Assembly (NCBI RefSeq): GCF_036021035.1
Contig: NZ_CP107930.1
Coordinates: forward strand, 3,782,001 to 3,846,000
DNA length: 64,000 bases
From: Kineococcus sp. NBC_00420
GTDB lineage: Bacteria > Actinomycetota > Actinomycetes > Actinomycetales > Kineococcaceae
Reading direction: 5' to 3'
Positions 24,905 through 33,746 of the stretch are shown piece by piece; the stretch's first letter is position 1; each line of letters begins with the position of its first letter. A model generated the notes under the pieces. It ran no database searches. It was not told the origin of the DNA and saw only the letters and a list, made by a program, of their open reading frames with translations. The position numbers were made by a program, and so were the translations under genes.

Positions 24905-26412
24905 GCGTGGTCCTCCGTGGCGGACGTGGAACGGATCTGCGCGGGCACCTCGGCACCCGCGTCGAGGGCGGCTTCGAACTCGGAGACGGCCATCGGGTCG
25001 GCGCTGGGTTTGAGCGCTCCGACGAGCGGGCCCACGAGGTAGGAGGCGATCGTCAGGACGAGGAAGACGGCGCCGACGGTCCACCCGCCGACGAGCAACC
25101 CGAAGTTCGTCGCCGTGAGGTAGGCGGTGAAACCGAGCCCCACGACCCCGACGGCCGGGGCGACCCTGGTGTTCCAGACGCGGTTGTCGACGCGGTTGCG
25201 CGCGAAGAACACCAGGACGGCGACGCAGGTCAGCAGCATCAGCAGGATGAACCCGAGCGTCGCGACGCCCGACATCCACGTGTAGACCTGCAGGATCGGG
25301 TCCAGGCCGGCCGCGACGAAGACCGCGACGAGGACGACCGAGGCCCCCGTCTGCAGCAGCGAGGCGACGTGCGGGGAGTGGTGGCGGTGGTGGCTGCGCC
25401 CCCACGAGCGCGGCAGGACGCCCGTGTTGGCCATGGAGAACACGTAGCGGTTGATGACGTTGTGGAAGGACAGCACGCAGGCGAAGAGGCTGGTCAGCAG
25501 CAGCGCCTGGACCACGTCGCCGGCGACCCTACCCACGTAGTCGGTCGCGGTCCGCACGACCATGCCCTCGGGGTCGCTGCCCGCCTCCGCGACCGCCCCC
25601 TGGTCGCCCCAGGCCGAGACGATCGACCACGCGGACAGCGTGTAGAAGACCCCGATGAGGGCCAGCGAGGCGTAGGTCGCGCGGGGGATGGTCTTGTCGG
25701 GGTCGCGCGCCTCGTCGCGGAAGACCGCGGTGCACTCGAACCCGATGAACCCGGCGAGGGCGAACATCAGGCCGATGCCGGGGGCGCCGGACGCGATCCC
25801 GGACGGGGTGATCGACGCGGTCGAGAAACCCTCGTCCCCGCCGCCGGAGAGGACGACGCCCGCGTCGACCACGAGGACGATCCCGATCTCCGCGACGAGC
25901 AGGACGCCGAGGACCTTGCTGGAGAGGTCGATGTGGCGGAACCCGAGCAACCCGACGACGGCGATCGAGAGACCCGCCCACACCCACCAGGGGAGGTCGG
26001 GCCCGCCGAGGTCGTCGTGCACGACCCCACCCAGCGCCGCACCGAGGTAGCCGTACACCGCGGCCTGGATGGTCTGGTAGGTCAGCAGGGCGAGGAACGA
26101 ACCGCCGAGGCCGTGCAGCCGGCCGAGGCCGGCGCCGATGTAGGTGTAGAACGCACCGGCGTTCGGGACGTAGCGGGTCATCGCCACGAAACCCACGGCG
26201 AAGAAGAACAGGATGACCGCGCCGATCGCGTACATCGCGGGGTACCCGGCGCCGTTGCCGATGCTGATGCCGATCGGGACGCTGCCGCCGACGACGGTCA
26301 GCGGGGCCGCCGCCGCGACGACCATGAAGACGATCGAGCCGACGCCGAGCTTCCCGCTCAGCCGACGTTCCTCGACCGGGGGCGCAACGGTGCTGTTCGT
26401 CGTGGACGCCAT
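24901..26412 (-). CDS. APC family amino acid/amine permease
   Basis: A 503-residue transporter with about 12 helices of the amino acid-polyamine-organocation superfamily. The first helix contains FMVVAAAAPLTVVGGSVPIG (about 29-48) with the broken-helix substrate region, and helix 6 contains ALAGFIGFECTAVFRDEARDP (about 237-257), a typical APC motif. It probably brings in the amine used by the oxidase, with which it shares a 4-bp overlap. The ATG at 26412 has GAGGAG 5 nt upstream. It is the first gene of a four-gene operon (permease, oxidase, membrane protein, GNAT). Confidence 0.92.
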   Translation of the reverse strand: MASTTNSTVAPPVEERRLSGKLGVGSIVFMVVAAAAPLTVVGGSVPIGISIGNGAGYPAMYAIGAVILFFFAVGFVAMTRYVPNAGAFYTYIGAGLGRLHGLGGSFLALLTYQTIQAAVYGYLGAALGGVVHDDLGGPDLPWWVWAGLSIAVVGLLGFRHIDLSSKVLGVLLVAEIGIVLVVDAGVVLSGGGDEGFSTASITPSGIASGAPGIGLMFALAGFIGFECTAVFRDEARDPDKTIPRATYASLALIGVFYTLSAWSIVSAWGDQGAVAEAGSDPEGMVVRTATDYVGRVAGDVVQALLLTSLFACVLSFHNVINRYVFSMANTGVLPRSWGRSHHRHHSPHVASLLQTGASVVLVAVFVAAGLDPILQVYTWMSGVATLGFILLMLLTCVAVLVFFARNRVDNRVWNTRVAPAVGVVGLGFTAYLTATNFGLLVGGWTVGAVFLVLTIASYLVGPLVGALKPSADPMAVSEFEAALDAGAEVPAQIRSTSATEDHA

Positions 26413-26432
26413 GACGCTCCTCAGGAGGGCCT

Positions 26433-26456
26433 GCGGGCGGTCGGCCGACCGCCCGC
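26433..26456. promoter_or_regulatory. 24-bp perfect palindrome
   Basis: An uninterrupted palindrome with arms GCGGGCGGTCGG and CCGACCGCCCGC lies 20 bp upstream of the permease-oxidase operon. It could be a binding site for the nearby IclR-type regulator, or a hairpin in the mRNA leader. No function is shown. Confidence 0.55.
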
Positions 26457-26552
26457 ACCGATCCTCGCGGGCTCCGGTTTCCACGACGTTGCCCGCGTGT
26501 GACGAGGGGTTCCACCGATCGGGACGGGATCTCGCCCGCCGTCCCGTTCGCC

Positions 26553-26590
26553 GCGCACGAGGCGAAACACCCGCGCAACACCGACGAAAC
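26553..26590 (+). promoter_or_regulatory. possible GlnR nitrogen-regulator box
   Basis: GAAAC occurs at 26564-26568 and again at 26586-26590, exactly 22 bp apart. GCAAC stands 6 nt before the second copy. This fits the GlnR pattern GTNAC-n6-GAAAC repeated every 22 bp, with one mismatch in one half and a poor first GTNAC. It is between the two divergent permease genes. Confidence 0.35.
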
Positions 26591-26623
26591 ACGGGCCGGG
26601 CACGGTGCCCTCGTGAGGTCCTC

Positions 26624-28066
26624 GTGACGGTACCGGTGCTGCGTCCCACCTCCCCGGTCACCGGGTTGCGCCGTCGACGCCTCGGCCCGCTCGAGGTGCT
26701 CGCGCAGTCCGTCGCAGCCACCGCACCCGCCGCCGCGATGGCCACCTCGCCGGGGCAGGCGTTCGCCCTCGCCGGTGCCCCGCCCTCGGCCCTGGCCTAC
26801 CTCGCGGCCACCGTCGTCGTGCTCCTCGTGAGTTCCTCCGTCGGGCAGTTCAGCCGGCGGATGGTCGCCCCGGGTTCGCTGTACTCCTTCACCGCCAAGG
26901 GGCTCGGCGGGACGGCGGCCACCATCGCGGGAGGTGCCCTCGTCGTGGGGTACGGGTTCCTCGTCGCGGGGGCGTTGACGGGGGCGGCGACCTCCGGCGT
27001 CGCGCTCATGGAGAAGGTGGCGCCCGGGGTTTCCGGACCGGTTCCCGTCGTTCTCACGATCACGCTGCTCGGAGTTCTCGTCGCGGGTTTCTCGGTCCGG
27101 GGGGCGGGGGTCTCGGCCCGGCTGGGACTGGCCCTGGAGGTCGTCTCGATCTCGATCGTCGTCGTGGTCCTGGGGATCGCACTCGCCGCGGCGTTCTCCC
27201 GGTACGGCGTCCCGCACCCCTCCGTCGTCCTCGACGGCGGGGGACACCCGTTCGGTCCCGGCGGACAGGGTCTGCTGCTGGCGGTCACGGCCTTCGTCGG
27301 TTTCGAGAGCGCCGGGTCGCTGGCCAGCGAGAGCCGTCGACCGCTCTCCGTCGTGCCCCGGGTGGTCCGCTGGACCGCGCTGACCTCCGGCCTGCTCTAC
27401 GTCCTCGCCGCCGCCGCGCAGGCCGTCGTCTTCGCGGGCACCCCGGGGCTCGGCGGGGTACCGCTCCCGCTGGCCGCCGCAGTGTCGGTGCTCGCCGACC
27501 CGACGCTCGCCGCCGTCCTCGAACTCGGGATCCTCGCCTCCTTCGTCGGGTGCGCCTCCGGGTCGCTCACCGCCCTGGTGCGACTCGTGTTCACGATGAG
27601 CCGCGAAGGGGTCGTCCCCCGTGCGCTCGGGCGCACGGGACCGCGCGGGACCCCTGCCCTCGCCGTGGTCGTCGCGACGGCCCTCGCCGTGGCGGTCCCC
27701 GCAGGGGTCCTGCTGCTCGGGGTCTCCCCGGCCGACACGCTGCGGGGTCTGCTCGTCGTCGGCACCTGCGGCTACGTCGGCGGCTACGTCCTGGTCTGCC
27801 TCGCGGCACCGTTCTTCCTGCACCGCATCGGGGAACTGACCGCGCCGCCGGTGGTGGTCGCCGTCGTCGCCTCGCTCGCGCTGGTCGCGGTCCTCGGGGC
27901 CTGCACGGCGTGGGCCGTGTCCGCCGGGGGCGGGTGGGTGCTCACCGCGTCCGCGCTGCTGGGCCTCGGCGTCGTGCGGGCCGTCGTGCTGCGGGTGCGG
28001 CGGCCGTCGCTGGTCGCCGGGATCGGCCTCTACGACGAGACCGTCCGGCGGGACGTGCTGTCGTGA
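26624..28066 (+). CDS. APC family permease
   Basis: A 480-residue transporter with about 12 helices of the APC superfamily, distinct from the one in the divergent operon. VLAQSVAATAPAAAMATSPG (about 25-44) replaces the usual helix-1 glycine motif, and TAFVGFESAGSLASESRRP (about 223-241) is the helix-6 motif. The GTG at 26624 has GAGG 7 nt upstream. Its stop overlaps the start of the regulator gene (GTGA). It is probably an amine or amino-acid importer working with the divergent amine oxidase operon. Confidence 0.88.
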   Translation: MTVPVLRPTSPVTGLRRRRLGPLEVLAQSVAATAPAAAMATSPGQAFALAGAPPSALAYLAATVVVLLVSSSVGQFSRRMVAPGSLYSFTAKGLGGTAATIAGGALVVGYGFLVAGALTGAATSGVALMEKVAPGVSGPVPVVLTITLLGVLVAGFSVRGAGVSARLGLALEVVSISIVVVVLGIALAAAFSRYGVPHPSVVLDGGGHPFGPGGQGLLLAVTAFVGFESAGSLASESRRPLSVVPRVVRWTALTSGLLYVLAAAAQAVVFAGTPGLGGVPLPLAAAVSVLADPTLAAVLELGILASFVGCASGSLTALVRLVFTMSREGVVPRALGRTGPRGTPALAVVVATALAVAVPAGVLLLGVSPADTLRGLLVVGTCGYVGGYVLVCLAAPFFLHRIGELTAPPVVVAVVASLALVAVLGACTAWAVSAGGGWVLTASALLGLGVVRAVVLRVRRPSLVAGIGLYDETVRRDVLS

Positions 28067-28689
28067 GCGACCTCACCGGACGCCAGCCGAAGGCGATCAC
28101 CTCGGCCGTGCACCTGCTCGAGGCCGTCGCCCACGCCGGACCGGGGGTCAGCGCCGCGGAACTGGCCGCGGCGACCGGGATCCCCCGGGCGACGGCCTAC
28201 CGGCTGCTGAACCTCCTGGTGGCCGAGGAACTGCTCGTCCGGATGCCCGACCTCTCGGGCTTCGCCCTGGGAGCGCGGGTCGGCGCGCTCGTCGACGCGG
28301 CCGCCCCGGTCGCTCTGGTGAGCGCCGTCCGCGAGGAACTCCGTCACCTGCGCAGCGGGGTCCGGGCGGCCGTGCACCTGCTCGTCGTCCGCGGCGGCCT
28401 CGTCCGGGTGGCCGACGCCGACCCCGACGTGGGCCTGCCCGTCGGCCACGGCGGTCCCGCCCCGCTCGGGTCGGCCGTGGCCGAGGTCCTCGCCGGCTGC
28501 GCCGAGTGCCGGTACGACGACGACCCCGTCCGCGGGCTCACGGCGCTCGCCGTCGCGGTGCGCAACCCCGACGACGAACTCGTCGCCGTCCTGCTCGCGA
28601 CCTGCCCGACGACCGCGACGATCGGGGTCGCCGGCTACGCCTCGCGCCTGCACGGGGTCGCGAAGGCGCTCGGACCGCTGCTGGGTTGA
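28063..28689 (+). CDS. IclR-type transcriptional regulator
   Basis: A 208-residue protein with an N-terminal winged helix-turn-helix of the IclR type (AVHLLEAVAHAGPGVSAAEL, AAATGIPRATAYRLLNLLVA, about 13-52) and a short effector-like domain ending AGYASRLHGVAKALGPLLG. The effector domain is shorter than in typical IclR proteins (about 250 residues). The start overlaps the permease stop by 4 bp. It is the best candidate to control the two divergent amine operons, perhaps through the palindrome at 26433. Confidence 0.85.
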   Translation: MSDLTGRQPKAITSAVHLLEAVAHAGPGVSAAELAAATGIPRATAYRLLNLLVAEELLVRMPDLSGFALGARVGALVDAAAPVALVSAVREELRHLRSGVRAAVHLLVVRGGLVRVADADPDVGLPVGHGGPAPLGSAVAEVLAGCAECRYDDDPVRGLTALAVAVRNPDDELVAVLLATCPTTATIGVAGYASRLHGVAKALGPLLG

Positions 28690-28698
28690 GACCGGGGC

Positions 28699-29628
28699 TC
28701 AGCCGGGCAGCAGACCCATCGCCTCCACCGCCGAGCGGGCCGTCTCCAGCGAGCTGAACCCGGGGGAGTAGCCGAGGAGGCGCCGGGCCTTCCCGGTGCT
28801 GGCGGAGTGGCTGCGGGACAGGTGCTCCCAGCTCGCGTCGGCGTGCTCGCCGTAGGCCCCGCGGAACTCCTCCCAGCTCACGAACCGCAGGTTCGCGCTC
28901 CGGCCCCACCACCCCGCGGCGGCCTCGGCGAAACCGCGCGCCGTCAGCGCCCGGTCGGAGACGACGTGGAAGCTCTCACCGACGGCGGCCTCCGGGTTCG
29001 CCACGGCGAGCTCGAACCCCTGGGCCACGTCGTCGGCGTGGACGTGGTGCATGGTCTCCAGCCCGAGTCCGGGGACGAGGAGTTCCCCGCCGCTCGACAG
29101 CTGCTCCCACACGGCGGGGTCGAGGTTGCCCAGCGGGGTGATGACGGGCCAGCCCGGGCCGCTGATGTGGCCGGGGTGCAGGACGGTGCTCCGCAGCCCG
29201 CCGGAACGGGTCTCGGCGAGCAGCAGTTCCTCGATCGCGTTCTTCTGCGTCCCGTACTCCCCGAACGGCTCGCGGGGGTCGTCCTCGCGCAACGGCGAGA
29301 ACGCCGCCCGGCCGTGGACCCAGATCGTGCCGCAGTGGGCCAGGAACGCGCCGGTCGGGCGCAACGCCTCGACCAGCCGGCGCGCGGAGTCCGGGGTGAA
29401 GCAGACCAGGTCGACGACGGCGTCGGGTCGCAGGTCCACGAGGTCCGCGCCGAAGGTGTCGGCGTCGCGGTCGAGGACGACCCGGTCGACCTGTTCCCAG
29501 GCCGGGTCGGGGTGGTAGGGCTCGCGGGTTCCGCGGGTCACCGCGCTCACCCGGTGCCCGGCCCGCACCAGGCGCGGGACGAGGTAGCTGCCGATGTGGC
29601 CGGTGGCCCCGGTGACGACGACGTGCAC
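28699..29628 (-). CDS. NAD-dependent epimerase/dehydratase family protein
   Basis: A 309-residue extended short-chain dehydrogenase. The NAD(P) loop is VVTGATGHIGSYLVPRLV at the N-terminus (4-21). The usual YxxxK is seen as YGTQK (about 124-128), with a Ser/Thr partner region CGTIWVHG. The protein is in the same operon as the dihydroxyacetone kinase (9-bp gap) and aldehyde dehydrogenase genes. It may act on a sugar acid or ketose of the same pathway; the substrate is unknown. The GTG start has GAGGAG 5 nt upstream. Confidence 0.85.
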   Translation of the reverse strand: MHVVVTGATGHIGSYLVPRLVRAGHRVSAVTRGTREPYHPDPAWEQVDRVVLDRDADTFGADLVDLRPDAVVDLVCFTPDSARRLVEALRPTGAFLAHCGTIWVHGRAAFSPLREDDPREPFGEYGTQKNAIEELLLAETRSGGLRSTVLHPGHISGPGWPVITPLGNLDPAVWEQLSSGGELLVPGLGLETMHHVHADDVAQGFELAVANPEAAVGESFHVVSDRALTARGFAEAAAGWWGRSANLRFVSWEEFRGAYGEHADASWEHLSRSHSASTGKARRLLGYSPGFSSLETARSAVEAMGLLPG

Positions 29629-29637
29629 GGTTGCTCC

Positions 29638-31305
29638 TCAGGTCCAGGGGTTGACGAGTGCGGCCGCGTCGACCGTCGGGTCGATGACCTCGACGAGCGC
29701 GGCGAGCACGATCGCGACCCCGACGGCGCCGGGGTCGGGGGTTCCGAGGGCACGTTCGCCCAGGTAGCTCGCGCGGCCCCGGCGGGGCAGCAGGTCGGCC
29801 GTCGCGGCCGCCCCCTCCACCGCGGCCCGCAGCAGGTCCGCGGCGTCACCGCTCGAGTTCGCGGCCGCGTGCAGGGTGTCCGCCATCGTCCGGTCGCCCG
29901 GGCGGGCACCACCGACGCGCTGCACGGCCTCGAGCGCGGAACGCAGCCCGGCGCGCACGGCGTCCACGCCCGAACCGTCGGTCAGCGCGGTGCGCAGGTT
30001 CTGGAAGAGCAACCCGTAGAGCGGGCCGCTGGAACCCCCGACGTGGTCGAGGAACGCCTGCTCCACCGCGCGCAGCCCCGGTTGCGGTTCGTCCTCGGCC
30101 ACGCGCGAGGCGAGGGCCGTGCGGGTCCCGCCGTCGAGGTTGTCGCCGAAGTCGCCGTCGCCGGTGACCTGGTCCAGGCGGGTCAGTTCGGGTTTCGCCG
30201 CGCTCACGAGACGGCCGAGCGCGGTGAGGAACGGGTCGTCGCGGACCTCGCGTCCACCGGTGTCGGCCTGCGCCGCCGCCGCGACCACGGTGCCCACGGG
30301 TTCGGTGCTGGGCAGCGCGGGGGTGGCCGTGGGGGCGGCCAGGTGCTCGACCCACCCGGGTTCCAGGGCCGTCAGGGTGATCGAGAAACCCCGCATGTCC
30401 AGGGCCGCCACGTAGGTCCCGGCCAGTGCCGCCGCCAGCGTGAGACCCCGCTCGTCCAGTCCCCGCGCCACCCGGTCCAGCACCGAGTAGACCTCCAGCC
30501 CGGTCGCGGCGCCGAGACCGTTCACCAGGACCGCGTACCCGGTGGGGGTGGCGGGGACCGCGGCGAGGAGTTCCTGCAGCATGCGGTCCACGACCTCCTC
30601 GCTGCCGGGCCGGTCGATGGTGGAGACCGCCCGTTCGCCGTGGATCCCGACCCCGTACTCCAACTGCCCGGCGGGCAGGTCGAACGCGGGTCCGGTCCCG
30701 CCGGGAGCGGTGTGCGCCCGGGAGGCGACGGCGAGGCTGCGGGAGGCCGCGACGACGCGGCGGCCGAGGTCGGCGAGGTCGGCGAGCGACGCCCCGGAAT
30801 CGGCCGCGGCGGCGAGGACCTTCTCGACGAGGACCGTCGCCCCGGTTCCCCGCCGGCCGGTCTCCGCCGCCTCGTTCTCGGTCGCGAGGTCGTCGTCGAC
30901 GAGGACCGTCTCGACGTCGATCCCCTCGGCGCGCAGTCGTTCCGCGGCGATGCGGAAGTTGATGACGTCCCCGGTGTAGTTCTTCACGACCAGCAGGACA
31001 CCGCCGGGCAGGGCGGCCGCGCGGGCACCGGCGAAGATCTGCTGGTTGTGCGGGGAGGCGAACACCTGACCGGGGATCGCGGCGTCCAACCCGCCCCGGC
31101 CCACGAAACCCGTGTGCAGCGGTTCGTGGCCCGAACCCCCGCCCGAGACGAGCGCCACCCGACGGGTCGGTGCGGGGTCGGCGGCGACCACGTAGGCCGG
31201 GTCGAGGCTGACCCGGACGGTGGCGCCGTGGGCGCGGGCGAAACCGGCGAGCGCCGAGGCGATCGGGTCGTCGCCGGTGCTGAACTGGTCGGGGCGGGTG
31301 CTCAC
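29638..31305 (-). CDS. dihydroxyacetone kinase, fused DhaK-DhaL type
   Basis: A 555-residue ATP-dependent kinase. The DhaK half (1 to about 330) shows GGGSGHEPLHTGFVG (about 53-67) and GVGIHGERAV (about 215), whose His binds the ketone covalently. The DhaL half (about 360-555) shows GDGDFGDNLDGG, the Mg-ATP site. It phosphorylates dihydroxyacetone or another short ketose such as erythrulose in the cytosol. The GTG overlaps the aldehyde dehydrogenase stop (GTGA). The context with a semialdehyde dehydrogenase suggests a sugar-acid or tetrose pathway rather than simple glycerol use. Confidence 0.92.
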   Translation of the reverse strand: MSTRPDQFSTGDDPIASALAGFARAHGATVRVSLDPAYVVAADPAPTRRVALVSGGGSGHEPLHTGFVGRGGLDAAIPGQVFASPHNQQIFAGARAAALPGGVLLVVKNYTGDVINFRIAAERLRAEGIDVETVLVDDDLATENEAAETGRRGTGATVLVEKVLAAAADSGASLADLADLGRRVVAASRSLAVASRAHTAPGGTGPAFDLPAGQLEYGVGIHGERAVSTIDRPGSEEVVDRMLQELLAAVPATPTGYAVLVNGLGAATGLEVYSVLDRVARGLDERGLTLAAALAGTYVAALDMRGFSITLTALEPGWVEHLAAPTATPALPSTEPVGTVVAAAAQADTGGREVRDDPFLTALGRLVSAAKPELTRLDQVTGDGDFGDNLDGGTRTALASRVAEDEPQPGLRAVEQAFLDHVGGSSGPLYGLLFQNLRTALTDGSGVDAVRAGLRSALEAVQRVGGARPGDRTMADTLHAAANSSGDAADLLRAAVEGAAATADLLPRRGRASYLGERALGTPDPGAVGVAIVLAALVEVIDPTVDAAALVNPWT

Positions 31306-32720
31306 GGGTTCCTCCGGTCCTCGGTCTGTTCCCCGTCGCGCAGCTGCGCGGGGAGGGCGGCGGTGGGAACCCCCTGGAAGGCCACGGGACGCTGCCACCG
31401 CTCGATCGCGGCCGTACCCACCGACGTCGACAACGGCGCGGTCGTGGCGGGGTAGGGACCGCCGTGCTGCTGGGCGGCGGCGACGGTGACGCCGGTCGGC
31501 CAGTCGTTCCAGACCACCCGGCCGACGTGGTCGGCGAGGACCAGGGCCACCTCGGCGGCGAGCTGGTCGTCGTCCGCGGCGTGCACGGACCCCGTGAGCT
31601 GGCCGGGGAAGACGTCGAGGACCTGCAGGAGTTCCTCCGGCGAGGAGTACCCGACGACGAGGCCGGCGGGGCCGAACGCCTCGATGTCGAGGACGTGGGG
31701 GTTCTCGAGGACCTCCGCCGCCGAGGTGGTGAGGACCTCGGCCCGGACGCCTTCGGCGCTGGGCTCGCCCTGCAGGGCCGTGCCGACCCCGGGCTGGGAG
31801 CGCAGTTCGTCCGTGCTGCGGGCGAAACCCTCGACGATGGCGGGGTTGAGCATCGGGCCGGGGACCGGGAGTTCGACCGCGGCGGTGAAGGCGTCGACGT
31901 CGGGGACCAGGACGACGCCGGGGTTGGTGCAGAACTGCCCGGCACCCAGGGTGAGCGAACCCGCCCACCCCTGCGCGATGTCGGCGGGCCGTTGCGCCCA
32001 GGCCGACGGGGTGACGACGACGGGGTTGACGCTGCCGAGTTCGCCGTAGAAGGGGATGGGGTCGGGCCGGGAGGTCGCGATGTCGAACAACGCCCGCCCG
32101 CCGCGCAGCGACCCGGTAAAACCCGCAGCCTTGACGCGCGGGTCGCGCAACGCCGCGACGGAGGCGTCGACCCCCTCGACGAGGGCGAAGGAACCGTCCG
32201 GGGCACCGGCCGCCCGCAGGGCCCCGACGACGAGGTCCGCCGTGCGGCGGGACAGCTCGGGGTGACCGGGGTGCACCTTCACGACGACGGGACAACCCGC
32301 CGCGAACGCCGAGGCGGAGTCGCCGCCGAAGACGCTGAACGCGAACGGGAAGTTGCTGGCGGCGAAGACGAGGACGGGACCGATCGGCACGACCGTCCGC
32401 CGGATGTCGGGACGCGGGCCCATGCCCCAGTCCGGGTCGGCGTGGTCGACGGTGGCGGGGACGAGCGAGCCGTCGCGCAGGCCGGAGGCGAAGAGCCGGG
32501 CCTGGAAGGCGGTGCGGGTCAGTTCCCCGTTCAGCCGGGGTTGCGGCAGGTGCGACTCGGCGGCGGCGAGCGCCACCAGTTCGGTCCGGGCGTCCTCCAG
32601 GGCCCGGGCGACGGCGTCGAGCGCGTCGGCGCGCCAGGCGGGGGTGGTGCGGGCCAGCGGACGTCGTGCGGCGGCGGCGGTGGCGAGCACGGTTTCGAGG
32701 TCGGCAGCTGTGGTGTCCAT
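31302..32720 (-). CDS. aldehyde dehydrogenase, 2,5-dioxovalerate dehydrogenase type
   Basis: A 472-residue NAD(P)-dependent aldehyde dehydrogenase. The catalytic Cys is in GAGQFCTNPGVV (about residue 270) and the general base Glu in YGELGSVNPVVV (about 235). VPIGPVLVFAASNFPFAFSVFGGD (about 112-135) is typical of the alpha-ketoglutaric semialdehyde (2,5-dioxovalerate) group in pentose and hexaric acid breakdown. It is the first gene of an operon with dihydroxyacetone kinase and an epimerase. The ATG at 32720 has AGGA about 9 nt upstream. Confidence 0.9.
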   Translation of the reverse strand: MDTTAADLETVLATAAAARRPLARTTPAWRADALDAVARALEDARTELVALAAAESHLPQPRLNGELTRTAFQARLFASGLRDGSLVPATVDHADPDWGMGPRPDIRRTVVPIGPVLVFAASNFPFAFSVFGGDSASAFAAGCPVVVKVHPGHPELSRRTADLVVGALRAAGAPDGSFALVEGVDASVAALRDPRVKAAGFTGSLRGGRALFDIATSRPDPIPFYGELGSVNPVVVTPSAWAQRPADIAQGWAGSLTLGAGQFCTNPGVVLVPDVDAFTAAVELPVPGPMLNPAIVEGFARSTDELRSQPGVGTALQGEPSAEGVRAEVLTTSAAEVLENPHVLDIEAFGPAGLVVGYSSPEELLQVLDVFPGQLTGSVHAADDDQLAAEVALVLADHVGRVVWNDWPTGVTVAAAQQHGGPYPATTAPLSTSVGTAAIERWQRPVAFQGVPTAALPAQLRDGEQTEDRRNP

Positions 32721-32841
32721 GGTGTCGCCATCCTGGCGCGGTCGTCGGAGCGCCGCGAACGGGGTCCGTAGCCGACACGGTCGCGGCGACACCGCGCTGG
32801 ACGACGTGGTGCACTGCCCGCCGACGGGAAGGGGTACCGAC

Positions 32842-33464
32842 GTGGACGACGTCGTCGAACTGGAACTGGTCGTCGAGGCGCCTGCGGGCTGGGTCGCGAT
32901 CAACCTCGACGAGGACTTCGACGCCCGGGAGTACGCCCTGGCCGTCCACCGCTTCCTCGCGGAGGACCTCGAACTCGCCGGGGAGACCGTGGACCGCGCC
33001 GCGGTCGACGCCGCCGCAGCGCCGCTCGCCGCCGTCACCCGCTGGGCCCGCGACCTCATCCGCGACCGGGGCGGGGTGGCCTTCGCCCACGTGGGCCACC
33101 CCGAGGACCCGACCCCGGTGTGGCTCGACGTCCTGGCCCGGCCCGAGGACGACTTCACGGCCTGGGCCGAGGAACGGTTCGGCGTCGGGATCCCCGGCGT
33201 CGACCCGCGCGCCGACGTCCGCGAGGTCGTGCTGCCCGCGGGGCCGGCGCTGCGGGTCCGCTCCGTCGTCGTCCCGCAGGAGGGGGAGTCCCCGGTCACC
33301 GAGGGGGTCGACGTGCTGGTGCGCCCGACGGGGTCCCCGGCCGGGTGGTGCTGAGCTCCACCTGGATCGCCCTCGCCCACGGGAACCAGCTCGCCACGCT
33401 CGTCGACGAGTTCGCGGGCACGGTCCGGGTGCGGGTCGTCCCGCCGGGCGAGCACCGGGAGTGA
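32842..33464 (+). pseudogene. frameshifted conserved hypothetical gene
   Basis: The reading frame from the GTG at 32842 (GGAAGGGG 7 nt upstream) codes 170 residues of normal-looking protein, then ends in TGA at 33352-33354 after the odd tail GSPAGWC. In the -1 frame the code continues sensibly as GRVVLSSTWIALAHGNQLA and on to a stop at 33462-33464. A single missing base near the GGGGTCCCC run (about 33330-33338) explains this. It could be a true inactivation, a sequencing error or, less likely, programmed -1 frameshifting. The product is unknown, with no recognised domain. Confidence 0.65.
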
Positions 33465-33626
33465 CCCTGCGGCTCGGGCCGTGGCCCTCGTCGGCTTCTC
33501 GCTCCTGTGGCTGCCCCGCCGCCCGCGCGACGGCGTCGGGGGCGTCCGCGTCCTGCCCGGCGGAGGTTGATCACCGCTGTGACGGGGGTCTCCCGCCCTG
33601 GTCGCGAGCGCTGCCGGCCCCGGGGC

Positions 33627-33632
33627 TAGGGT
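33627..33632 (+). promoter_or_regulatory. probable -10 element of sucCD
   Basis: TAGGGT lies about 115 bp before the sucC start in a 282-bp gap (33465-33746). No convincing -35 is seen. It would give a leader of roughly 105 nt, in which I saw no known riboswitch. Confidence 0.35.
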
Positions 33633-33746
33633 GCTGAACGCCCGGTGCCGGCCGACGAAGGACGCCCGACCAGTGACCCTGGAGAGGTGCCCGTCCGGCA
33701 CGTCAGTTCAACTTCCGACCGAAGACGAGGAAGACGGAGAACACTG

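Noticed and set aside
33463-33570. Short frame ending VALVGFSLLWLPRRPRDGVGG after the frameshifted gene
   Set aside because: It looks like a helix with a basic tail, but it is under 35 codons, has no start with SD, and no partner. Kept out as chance or a remnant.
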